NCBI GenBank assembly: GCA_038522945.1
Contig: JBCBJV010000008.1
Location: 114,989-178,988 of the forward strand
DNA: 64,000 bases
Direction of reading: 5' to 3'
DNA from: MED-G105 sp038522945
GTDB taxonomy: Bacteria; Pseudomonadota; Alphaproteobacteria; Caulobacterales; Parvularculaceae
Shown here: positions 1 through 7,554 of the stretch, piece by piece
Layout of the letters: each line of letters starts with the position of its first letter
How positions within the stretch are numbered: the stretch's first letter is position 1
Translations under genes and position numbers: made by a program
The notes under the pieces: generated by a model
Told to the model about the DNA's origin: nothing
The model's database searches: none
The model's input: only the letters and a program-made list of their open reading frames with translations

Positions 1-597
1 ACTGCCTACGGTGCCCATATGAGGAGCGACGAAAACATTATCGGCGATGCCGCGATTGTCTCCTTTGCCGACACACTCGTTGCCATTGTCGCAGGACTGA
101 TGATTTTTCCGATCGTGTTCGCCAATGGCCTTGACCCGGCTGAAGGCCCGGGACTGATCTTTAACGCACTGCCACGAGTTTTTGCCCAAATGCCGGGTGG
201 CGCGGTCATTGGAGGCCTGTTTTTTCTCTTAGCGTTCGTTGCCGCGCTCACCTCATCGATTTCCTTGTTGATGGGTGTTTCCAGCGTCATTGAACAAGAA
301 ACAGGACTTGGCCGATCACAGGCAGCAGGTTTTGTCGGGACAGCTGTCTGGGCGGTTGGCGTATCAGCAATCCTTATGGAGGGACTTAACCGTCGCCTTG
401 ATTATGTGTCAGGCAATGTTCTTTTGCCGATTGGCGCACTTTTTATCGTGGTACTTGCGGGCTGGATCGCGCGAAAGGAAAGTCTCGATCAAGAACTTCG
501 TCATGCGTCAACGGTACTACGCGGGTACTGGCGGTTTTGTACCCGGTACATCGCGCCAGTCGCCATCGTCCTAATTCTGATTTTCGGCGTGAAGTAA
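1..597 (+). CDS. Sodium-dependent transporter, NSS/SNF family (C-terminal part, cut by window edge)
   Basis: The frame is open from the first base and ends at TAA 595-597, so the start lies outside the window. The visible part, about 198 residues, has several long hydrophobic segments. The opening residues (AYGAHMRSDENI) and the later LTSSISLLMGVSSVIEQ stretch resemble the middle and later helices of the neurotransmitter:sodium symporter family, which couples sodium entry to uptake of amino acids or related solutes across the inner membrane. The substrate cannot be read from this fragment. It converges with the next gene at a gap of four bases, and I see no terminator between them. Confidence 0.85.
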   Translation, partial: TAYGAHMRSDENIIGDAAIVSFADTLVAIVAGLMIFPIVFANGLDPAEGPGLIFNALPRVFAQMPGGAVIGGLFFLLAFVAALTSSISLLMGVSSVIEQETGLGRSQAAGFVGTAVWAVGVSAILMEGLNRRLDYVSGNVLLPIGALFIVVLAGWIARKESLDQELRHASTVLRGYWRFCTRYIAPVAIVLILIFGVK

Positions 598-601
598 GTG
601 G

Positions 602-3412
602 CTATTCCCGCGCTTCCGTTTCAAGTGCAAGCGCATGCAACTCACCGCCCATCTTCCCTTTAAGCGCGCGATAAACAAGCTGGTGTTGCTGAACGCGTGA
701 CTTGCCATTGAACGCTGCTGAGATGATCCGTGCCCGGTAGTGGTCGCCATCGCCTGCAAGATCCTCGATCTCTACCTCAGCGTCGGGCATTGCTTCCAGG
801 ATCATTTCCTTGATCGTCTCGGCCTGCATCGGCATCGCGTCGGCTCCTTCCTCAGCTATTTGGAATGTTGGGGCTGATTGCACAGTACCTCCCATTAAGT
901 CGCGCAGCGGACTGGCCCAGAGATCGTACAGATCGAGCAGCCCTAGTGACTCTTGTGTTTTGTTGTCGTCGCCAGCGGCCTCCAGCCGAATGAAATTACC
1001 GCCAAACCGGCCGATTTTGGATGCCTGTACACCGGCCATCGCCGCTTTCAAGAGCAGTGTATCTGCCCCACCCGGCGCAGCAGCGATAAGATATCGGCCT
1101 TGGTCTTCCCCAAACCAGAAAGCCGCTGCGCGCGCTTTGACAGGCGTTTTCAGCTCAAGGCCCTCGCCGCTGGCAAGGGCCATTTCCGCTGCGGCGACCA
1201 GAAGCCCACCGTCAGCCACATCGTGACAGGCTGTCACCAGGCCGTCATTGATCAGCTTACGTACAAGTTCGCCATTTCGACGCTCCGCGTCCAGGTCCAC
1301 CGGCGGCGGTGCGCCTTCTTTAATGCCAAATAAATCTCGTAGGTATAGGGATTGACCGAGCCAGCCCTTGGTAACGCCAATAGCGATGAGTTCATCACCG
1401 CCGACCGCGCCGCCAATTCGAGCTGTTTTTGTGACGTCCTCGATGACACCCACACCACCAATTGCTGGCGTTGGCGGGATGCCTTTCCCATTCGTCTCGT
1501 TATAGAGTGAGACATTTCCTGAAACCACAGGATAGTTCAGCGCCTCACACGCTTGCGTCATGCCATCGATGGCCCCGACAAACTGCGCCATGATTTCGGG
1601 GCGCTCCGGATTCCCGAAATTGAGGCAATTGGTAATGGCGAGCGGCGCTGCACCAACCGCGCAAATGTTTCGATACGTCTCAGCAACAGCCTGTTTGCCG
1701 CCCATCACTGGGTCAGCCGCCACATAGCGCGGGGTCACATCTGTTGACATCGCAAGGCCCCGATGGGTGCCATGTACACGGACTAATGCCGCATCGCCGC
1801 CCGGGGGAATAATCGTATCGCCCATAACGGTGTGATCATACTGTTCCCAGATTGGCGCCCGCGCGCACAGATCCGGCTGCCGCATTAGCCTTGCCAGCGC
1901 AGTCAGAAGCGTATCGCCGCCTGCCTCTTCGGCCAAATCAACGGCCGTTTGCTCAACCTCAACGATTGCTTCGCTAACAGTTTCGGTGGACTTCAGGTTT
2001 TCGCAGGCCTCTTTCAGCGCATTGAGGCCCGCCTCGTCATCACCTTTCAGACGCACATAAATCTGAAGCGCGCGCAAGCCTTTATCACCTGAAGCCTCGC
2101 TCATCGCCGAAATGTCGAGCTCGGCGAGGCCCGCAACACGGTCATTCATCAGCGCCTCAGCGACGGCTGATAAATCTGCGGCGCTGTCTTCAGCTACCTT
2201 CAACTCCACCAGTGCTTCGTTTACCGATAAAATCGGATCTTCCAGTACCGTCGGGATCTCAAGATCTGCTGTCGGACGGTTGTAATTCGGTGCGTCATCG
2301 GCGAGTGGTGCCACCGGCATGTCGGCTACGGTCTCGCCTTCGTGTGTAATCAGCAACCGTCCTGAGGCGGTGGTTTCCCCAATCACCGCAAAATCGACAC
2401 CCCATTTTTCGAAAATCGCGCGGGCAGCCTGTTCCTCGCCCGGTTTCAGAACCATGAGCATGCGTTCCTGAGACTCCGACAGCATCATTTCATAAGCGGT
2501 CATCCCGGTTTCGCGCTGGGGCACATTATCGAGATTAAGAGTAAAACCGCCGCCGCCTTTTGCGGCCATCTCGACAGAAGAAGAGGTCAATCCAGCGGCG
2601 CCCATGTCCTGAATGGCGATGATGGCGTCTGATGCCATTAGTTCCAAGCACGCTTCCAGGAGGAGCTTCTCCGTAAACGGATCGCCAACCTGGACTGTCG
2701 GGCGTTTTTCCTCGGAGGCATCATCGAATTCCGCGCTGGCCATGGTTGCCCCATGGATCCCGTCGCGCCCTGTCTTGGAACCGACATAGACAACTGGATT
2801 GCCCGCCCCTCGAGCCGCAGAGAAAAAGATCTTGGCTTTTTCTGCTACCCCGACGGTCATCGCATTGACAAGGATATTGTCATTATACGACGCATCGAAA
2901 TTTGTTTCACCGCCCACGGTCGGCACGCCCATGCAGTTCCCGTAGCCACCAATTCCTGCCACGACACCGGTCACCAGATGGCGGGTTTTTGGATGGCTAA
3001 TTTCACCGAATCTGAGCGCGTTGAGGTTCGCAACCGGCCTTGCCCCCATGGTGAAGACGTCACGCATGATCCCACCAACACCCGTCGCCGCACCTTGGTA
3101 GGGCTCGATGAAACTTGGATGGTTATGGCTTTCCATTTTGAAAATCGCCACGAGCGGCACGCCATCCGCGTCGTTACCGATATCTATTACACCCGCGTTT
3201 TCGCCAGGCCCTTGCACAACCCAAGGGGCCGAAGTTGGCAGCTTCATCAGGTGACGGCGGGACGACTTGTAAGAGCAGTGCTCCGACCACATGACCGAAA
3301 AGATGCCAAGCTCAACGAGATTCGGCTCCCGGCCCATGTACTCTTTGATGCGATCGTACTCATCAGGCTTTAAGCCGTGTTCGGCAACAATGTCAGGAGT
3401 AATGGTCGTCAT
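602..3412 (-). CDS. purL: PurL (phosphoribosylformylglycinamidine synthase II) fused to a C-terminal BolA domain
   Basis: This 936-residue frame has two parts. Residues 1 to about 845 are small-type PurL, the ATP-dependent synthase subunit of the fourth step of purine synthesis, which normally works with PurQ and PurS (neither is in the window). Motifs include MWSEHCSYKSS near residue 41, ESHNHPS near 94 and EQYDHTV near 523. Residues 860-936 are a complete BolA/IbaG-type domain with the family's GDGDHY loop and VQQHQLVY segment; BolA proteins pair with monothiol glutaredoxins and [2Fe-2S] clusters. About 100 extra residues (roughly 390-500) separate the two PurL halves compared with the usual length of about 740. 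purL and bolA are often neighbours in alphaproteobacteria, so a fusion is a natural event, though an assembly error is possible. ATG start; the upstream ribosome binding site is weak. Confidence 0.93.
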   Translation of the reverse strand: MTTITPDIVAEHGLKPDEYDRIKEYMGREPNLVELGIFSVMWSEHCSYKSSRRHLMKLPTSAPWVVQGPGENAGVIDIGNDADGVPLVAIFKMESHNHPSFIEPYQGAATGVGGIMRDVFTMGARPVANLNALRFGEISHPKTRHLVTGVVAGIGGYGNCMGVPTVGGETNFDASYNDNILVNAMTVGVAEKAKIFFSAARGAGNPVVYVGSKTGRDGIHGATMASAEFDDASEEKRPTVQVGDPFTEKLLLEACLELMASDAIIAIQDMGAAGLTSSSVEMAAKGGGGFTLNLDNVPQRETGMTAYEMMLSESQERMLMVLKPGEEQAARAIFEKWGVDFAVIGETTASGRLLITHEGETVADMPVAPLADDAPNYNRPTADLEIPTVLEDPILSVNEALVELKVAEDSAADLSAVAEALMNDRVAGLAELDISAMSEASGDKGLRALQIYVRLKGDDEAGLNALKEACENLKSTETVSEAIVEVEQTAVDLAEEAGGDTLLTALARLMRQPDLCARAPIWEQYDHTVMGDTIIPPGGDAALVRVHGTHRGLAMSTDVTPRYVAADPVMGGKQAVAETYRNICAVGAAPLAITNCLNFGNPERPEIMAQFVGAIDGMTQACEALNYPVVSGNVSLYNETNGKGIPPTPAIGGVGVIEDVTKTARIGGAVGGDELIAIGVTKGWLGQSLYLRDLFGIKEGAPPPVDLDAERRNGELVRKLINDGLVTACHDVADGGLLVAAAEMALASGEGLELKTPVKARAAAFWFGEDQGRYLIAAAPGGADTLLLKAAMAGVQASKIGRFGGNFIRLEAAGDDNKTQESLGLLDLYDLWASPLRDLMGGTVQSAPTFQIAEEGADAMPMQAETIKEMILEAMPDAEVEIEDLAGDGDHYRARIISAAFNGKSRVQQHQLVYRALKGKMGGELHALALETEARE
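833..853 (-). promoter_or_regulatory. Internal ribosome binding site and ATG for the BolA part of the purL-bolA frame
   Basis: On the minus strand, GAGGAAGGAG (853-844) lies 8 bases before an in-frame ATG (835-833) that begins the BolA domain. It is a better Shine-Dalgarno match than the one before purL itself. In the fused protein these bases read as Glu-Glu-Gly-Ala in the linker. The simplest view is that this is the original bolA start, kept after the purL stop was lost, so a free BolA of 77 residues may still be made. Translation from it is an inference. Confidence 0.6.
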
Positions 3413-3522
3413 GGAAATATCGCTTCAAGCAGGGCGTGAGCTGGTTGCATAAGCGTCTTACCCGACGGGTGCAAATCCGAATTTATCATCCACCCTGGGT
3501 ATTGTGATGCAATTGATGATCT

Positions 3523-4443
3523 TCAGGATCGGGCACGGAATAGATAATCATCGCTGAGGCCCAGTCGACGACAGGCCTGAACAGCGGGGCTACGCTTCAA
3601 GATCAATCGGTTTGCCCGCCGACCCATACGCTGCACAACAAGACGTTCATGAGCACCGCGCAGACCTTTACCTTCCAAGCCTAGGCGGATTTTCAGCTCT
3701 TCCGGCAAAACATCCACTCCTGCCCTGATCAGAAGCTTTTGCGAAAGCCTCACCGGGCCAGGCAAGGCTTTGGCTGCCTTCATGATATCCAGAAACTCAT
3801 GGATTTCCGGGGCACCTTCTAGACAGTCTTCCCAGCGCTCGAAAAATGCCTGCTGTGCTTGCAGTGAGAGCGGCGCATTGATGGCTCCATAAAGGCCCGC
3901 ACTTTTTTGCCCCTCCGCATAGAAACTAGATTTGTCCTCAGCGGAAAGAGGCGCGCAATAACGGCAATAGGCCTCCAGAAAACCAAAACTTGCCGTGCCA
4001 TGCACCCACGACAAGAGGTCAGGAGAACGGGCATCGTAGTTGAGACCTTCCGGCGTCGTTCCTACGACCTTGCCGTGGCGCCGATTGACCCCTTTTATCA
4101 TCGCCGTGGCCGTTGAACCCGGCGCAAAGACCGTCACCATTGCGGCGAGCCCTGTTCGCTTCAATCGCCCCACCGGATCCTGCCGAAAAGTCGAGTGTCC
4201 CCAGACCCCTGCCCGCACCCGCGGCTCGGCAAGTTCTAGGAGCACTGCCGCGATCCCTCCGGTAAAAAGCGCGACCGGATTTTTGAAAACCTGCCAGGAA
4301 ACAGAACTTTGGTGCACAAGGGCGGGCTCACCATAGGGGCGGGCAAAATCAACCCCTACACGGTCGGCGCCGATGAACTCTAGGGCCTTCTGGTCTAAAT
4401 ACCCCGCAAAAGGGGCGAAAATCACATTACTTAGACGGCTCAT
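3523..4443 (-). CDS. Oxygenase MpaB family protein (DUF2236)
   Basis: The protein of about 306 residues matches the DUF2236/MpaB family of haem-binding oxygenases related to the latex-clearing protein. Family marks include the VNRRHGKVVG segment and, about 25 residues later, LLSWVHGT, whose His residues are the expected haem ligands. There is no signal peptide, so a cytoplasmic or membrane-associated place is likely. The substrate is unknown. I chose ATG at 4443; the frame also allows a TTG at 4455 that adds four residues. Neither has a strong ribosome binding site. It is transcribed away from arsM. Confidence 0.8.
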   Translation of the reverse strand: MSRLSNVIFAPFAGYLDQKALEFIGADRVGVDFARPYGEPALVHQSSVSWQVFKNPVALFTGGIAAVLLELAEPRVRAGVWGHSTFRQDPVGRLKRTGLAAMVTVFAPGSTATAMIKGVNRRHGKVVGTTPEGLNYDARSPDLLSWVHGTASFGFLEAYCRYCAPLSAEDKSSFYAEGQKSAGLYGAINAPLSLQAQQAFFERWEDCLEGAPEIHEFLDIMKAAKALPGPVRLSQKLLIRAGVDVLPEELKIRLGLEGKGLRGAHERLVVQRMGRRANRLILKRSPAVQACRRLGLSDDYLFRARS

Positions 4444-4641
4444 AGAACGACGCAATCGACCAATTGAAGCTTAAATGCCCTTTCGGCTCTCAAACCCATA
4501 TTCCGGCAAAATGGCCATGTTCGGGCATCATCAAGGCTATTCACATTCCTGCAATCGGGGAACGACATTAATTGAGTTTCGAGCGCACATACGCAAAACA
4601 CGTGGATCACAAAACAACATACCCCGAGGGCGACACATCCA

Positions 4642-5694
4642 GTGAATATTCAAACGACGGTCCAAGAATACTACGGCAAGACTCTGCAATCATCCGACGA
4701 TTTGGCAACAGACGCCTGTTGCACCATTGATGACGTCCCGGCGTTCCTGCGTCCGGTCTTGGCACGGATCCATCCCGAAGTGACGAGCCGTTATTACGGA
4801 TGCGGCCTCATCGCGCCCGAACATCTCAAAGGATTACGGGTCCTCGATCTGGGATCTGGCGCAGGGCGCGATGCATTCGCCCTTTCCTATCTGGTAGGCG
4901 CCGAAGGATCGGTGGTTGGGGTCGACATGACGCCGGAGCAGCTGGAGGTTGCACGTGCGCATATCGACTGGCATCGGGATGAGTTCGGGTACCATCAATC
5001 AAACGTGGATTTCCTCAATGGCGATATTGAAGCGCTTGATGAAGTCGGTCTTGCGCCTAGCAGCTTTGATCTCATCGTTTCCAATTGCGTGATTAATCTG
5101 TGCGAAGACAAAGAACGCGTCTTCCGAGCCGCTTACGGCCTGTTGAAGCCAGGGGGTGAGTTTTATTTTTCGGATGTTTACGCCGATCGCCGCCTCCCTG
5201 AGGCTGCCCGGAAGGATCCTAAAGCTCTTGGGGAGTGTCTTGCGGGGGCGCTTTATTGGAACGATTTTCTGACGCTGGCAAAGCAAGCTGGGTTCAAAGA
5301 CCCGAGACTCGTAACCGATCGCCCTCTGGAAATCCGCGATCAGGGTTTGCGGGATATGCTCTCCCCAGCATTGTTTTACTCTGCCACCTATCGCCTGTTC
5401 AAAGCTGAAGGACTGGAGCCGGCTTGCGAGGACTATGGCCAGGCGGTCATCTATAAAGGTGGTATTCCGAATGCGGAGAGCGTCTTCGTCCTTGATGCGC
5501 ATCACCGTATTGAGAAGGACCGTGTATTCCCGGTTTGCGGCAATACACTAGAAATCCTCCAGCAATCGCGCTTTGCGTCCTTCTTTGAAGTGGTAGGCGA
5601 CGGCAAAACCCATTACGGGATTTTCCCCGGCTGCGGGACACTAAACCCTCTTGGTCAAGCGACTTCCGCTGACGGACTGTCGGGGTGCTGCTGA
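4642..5694 (+). CDS. arsM: Arsenite S-adenosylmethionine methyltransferase ArsM
   Basis: The 350-residue protein is a class I methyltransferase with the SAM loop LDLGSGAGRDAF near residue 68. Cys26, Cys54, Cys149 and Cys199 fall at spacings like those of the four conserved cysteines of algal ArsM (28 and 50 residues for the outer pairs), so both the disulphide pair and the As(III)-binding pair look present. It would convert arsenite to methylated, partly volatile arsenicals in the cytoplasm. The chain ends in Cys-Cys, a possible extra metalloid-binding tail. The start is GTG, with a weak purine-rich site upstream. No arsR, arsB or arsC is nearby, so regulation by arsenic is not shown here. 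Confidence 0.92.
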   Translation: MNIQTTVQEYYGKTLQSSDDLATDACCTIDDVPAFLRPVLARIHPEVTSRYYGCGLIAPEHLKGLRVLDLGSGAGRDAFALSYLVGAEGSVVGVDMTPEQLEVARAHIDWHRDEFGYHQSNVDFLNGDIEALDEVGLAPSSFDLIVSNCVINLCEDKERVFRAAYGLLKPGGEFYFSDVYADRRLPEAARKDPKALGECLAGALYWNDFLTLAKQAGFKDPRLVTDRPLEIRDQGLRDMLSPALFYSATYRLFKAEGLEPACEDYGQAVIYKGGIPNAESVFVLDAHHRIEKDRVFPVCGNTLEILQQSRFASFFEVVGDGKTHYGIFPGCGTLNPLGQATSADGLSGCC

Positions 5695-5719
5695 AGATAA
5701 ATGGCTGGCGAGCGGCTGA

Positions 5720-6532
5720 TTAGCCGCCGCAGCCGCCTCCTCCACAACCGCCGCCACCGCAGCCAGAACCGCCATCACTTCCACCACCTTCGCCTTTACC
5801 GCTGCAACCAGACCCGCCTGCCGCGCCGCATCCACCGCTGCCATCGCCCTTCTTTTTAGAGCTGTTGAGGGCAGCCGCCAGGACGAAGATGAGGATCACA
5901 ATGAGAATGCCAGCGCCAAAAAGCTGCTTTTGAGAGAGCCCGAATAGGCGATCACCCACCTGTTCTGATTGGGCGAACCCAATGCCGAGCATTGTGGCAG
6001 TGATGCCAGCGCCGGCGACCATTGCGGCAAAAGCCGCTGCAACTTTCCGTACCGCTTTCATCGGCACAAGGAAGAACGCACTGGTGTCGATCCGCTTCAG
6101 GGCATTTGCATTGCCAAAGCGCACCTCTGACGCTGGCCAAACATCTGCTGGAGGCATCTCGCCGAACTCACGCTGATAACTCTCAAGTGTCGCCGCGTAA
6201 TTGTCTGCGTAGCGCACCATTTCGCTTGCACCGCCTGCGGTCGGGCCATGGTGAAAGTCCGCCCCTAAAGCATGCCGAAACGGTCCCCAGTAATGGCGCG
6301 TGTAGGTCAGGTGTAAGTGCCACGCCTGATCCACCTCGTCGGAAGGCGTGACCTCATGACCCGAAACCATGGCGAGGTATGCAAAACGGCGATACTCATC
6401 GATGACTTTCAGTGCAAATTCGTGAGACCAATCGTTGTCTCGCGCCAGACGTTTCGAAAACGGAAAAGACGCATCCAGATTATCGAACGCCACATTGTTT
6501 AAGCGTTCCCAAAGGGACGGTTTGGATTTCAT
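5720..6532 (-). CDS. Membrane protein with GRDP-like N-terminal domain and Gly/Cys-rich tail
   Basis: Residues 1 to about 140 carry the motif DEVDQAWHLHLTYTRHYW followed by HHGPTAGG, typical of glycine-rich-domain-containing proteins (DUF1399/TIGR04222-like). Two hydrophobic stretches follow, the stronger near residues 205-225. The last 40 or so residues are Gly, Ser and Lys with spaced Cys, ending in repeats of GCGGGG. The function is not known; such tails could bind metal or cross-link. I chose ATG 6532 because GGAGGGG sits 3 to 5 bases upstream; the frame also opens at ATG 6544. It converges with arsM at a 25-base gap and is divergent from the VPLPA-CTERM gene. Confidence 0.75.
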   Translation of the reverse strand: MKSKPSLWERLNNVAFDNLDASFPFSKRLARDNDWSHEFALKVIDEYRRFAYLAMVSGHEVTPSDEVDQAWHLHLTYTRHYWGPFRHALGADFHHGPTAGGASEMVRYADNYAATLESYQREFGEMPPADVWPASEVRFGNANALKRIDTSAFFLVPMKAVRKVAAAFAAMVAGAGITATMLGIGFAQSEQVGDRLFGLSQKQLFGAGILIVILIFVLAAALNSSKKKGDGSGGCGAAGGSGCSGKGEGGGSDGGSGCGGGGCGGGGCGG

Positions 6533-6616
6533 GTACCCCTCCATTTTGTCCGCCGGTCATCGCTCGTCTTTGAACGCTTGCCGCAAAGTTATAGCGCACA
6601 GCTTCAAACAATGCTG

Positions 6617-6638
6617 AATGTAAAGCTTACTTTACATT
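6617..6638. promoter_or_regulatory. Perfect 9+4+9 inverted repeat, candidate operator
   Basis: AATGTAAAG, four bases, then CTTTACATT, in the divergent region between the Gly/Cys-rich gene (start 6532) and the VPLPA-CTERM gene (start 6826). It also fits TGT-N12-ACA, the pattern bound by PpsR/CrtJ regulators, but that pattern is loose and no photosynthesis gene is present. A dimeric repressor site is the likeliest meaning. Confidence 0.4.
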
Positions 6639-6783
6639 AAATTTACGATTTGGCAAGGAAATCCTGTCGATATGCTTAACGAATCGTAACACCAACAATT
6701 CGGAGCAGAGCGACGTTACTGCTTCAGTTTCATCTATCGCGCGCACGTTTAGCGGGAATTTCGACCGTGCAGCCGTGCTAAGT

Positions 6784-6799
6784 GCATGTATTAACATGC
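6784..6799. promoter_or_regulatory. 6+4+6 inverted repeat in the leader of the VPLPA-CTERM gene
   Basis: GCATGT, ATTA, ACATGC forms a perfect dyad about 27 bases before the start codon, followed by an AT-rich stretch and the ribosome binding site AAAGGAA. It could be an operator or a small mRNA hairpin. Short dyads of this size also occur by chance. Confidence 0.25.
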
Positions 6800-6825
6800 T
6801 TTTATATTGAGAAAGGAATTTTGCC

Positions 6826-7473
6826 ATGCGTTGGGGAGCTTTGATTGCAGGAGTACTTTTTGCTTCGCCGAGCTTTACCGCTGAGGCCGCCGTTTTGGAC
6901 TTCGTAACCGAAGCCAATGAGAATGAAAGAGGTCTTGCCGACGGCGACAGCCTCGTTTTCGACGGGATCAACGTCACCTTTTCATCAGGCGCCGACAATG
7001 GTTTCTTCGCCTATCTGGACGATGATTTTCGCGGTTTGCCTGGCGGGTTGGGCGTCTGCCCTGAACTAGAAGATGGCCCCGGCTCCGAATGCGCCATTTC
7101 CGGTCAAGACAATATTCACCTTGGTGAGTCCGTAACTTTGGAATTCGATGAATCCCTCACGCTTAGCCAGTTCTCTTTTTCGGGAGATCAACATCTCGAC
7201 TTGAATGATAACAATACCAACACGCTTCTGATCGCCATCAACAATCCGGATGCGTTTGTTCAGTACACGTTCGCTGAGGCGGTTAATCTTGTTGTCGCAG
7301 GCGTTGATTTGATCCGGTTTGCATTCGACGAATCTGAAACGGGTGCAGCCTTCTACGTGAACTCAATCACGGCCAATTTAGAAGTATCGGAGGTACCGCT
7401 ACCCGCAGCTGCGCCTCTTCTGTTGGCCGGGCTTGGCGGGCTGATTTTTGCCCGTCGCCGCCGCAAAGCCTGA
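6826..7473 (+). CDS. Exported VPLPA-CTERM sorting-domain protein
   Basis: The 215-residue protein starts with a signal peptide ending near AEAA (residues 1-24) and finishes with VPLPAAAPLLLAGLGG, a hydrophobic stretch, and a basic tail ARRRRKA. This is the VPLPA-CTERM form of PEP-CTERM-like sorting signals of alphaproteobacteria, thought to direct cell-surface anchoring or release after cleavage. The middle is acidic, rich in Asp, Asn and Gly, with a predicted beta-type composition and one Cys pair region (CPEL, CAIS). A good ribosome binding site (AAAGGAA) supports the start. No exosortase-like gene is in the window. A clear terminator follows, so it is probably a single-gene unit. Confidence 0.85.
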   Translation: MRWGALIAGVLFASPSFTAEAAVLDFVTEANENERGLADGDSLVFDGINVTFSSGADNGFFAYLDDDFRGLPGGLGVCPELEDGPGSECAISGQDNIHLGESVTLEFDESLTLSQFSFSGDQHLDLNDNNTNTLLIAINNPDAFVQYTFAEAVNLVVAGVDLIRFAFDESETGAAFYVNSITANLEVSEVPLPAAAPLLLAGLGGLIFARRRRKA

Positions 7474-7502
7474 CGACACATCAGATAAATCAAGAAGATT
7501 TC

Positions 7503-7532
7503 ACCGGCGCCCATTGGCGCCGGTTTTCTTTT
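7503..7532 (+). terminator. Rho-independent terminator of the VPLPA-CTERM gene
   Basis: A perfect 9-base-pair GC-rich stem (ACCGGCGCC / GGCGCCGGT) with a 4-base loop CATT is followed by TTTCTTTT. The opposite strand lacks a T tract, so it works for the plus strand only. Confidence 0.92.
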
Positions 7533-7554
7533 GCGCCATTCAATGAGCGGGCGG

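Noticed and set aside
2753..3373. A 206-codon plus-strand frame inside purL
   Set aside because: It lies opposite a strongly conserved part of PurL and has no family likeness.
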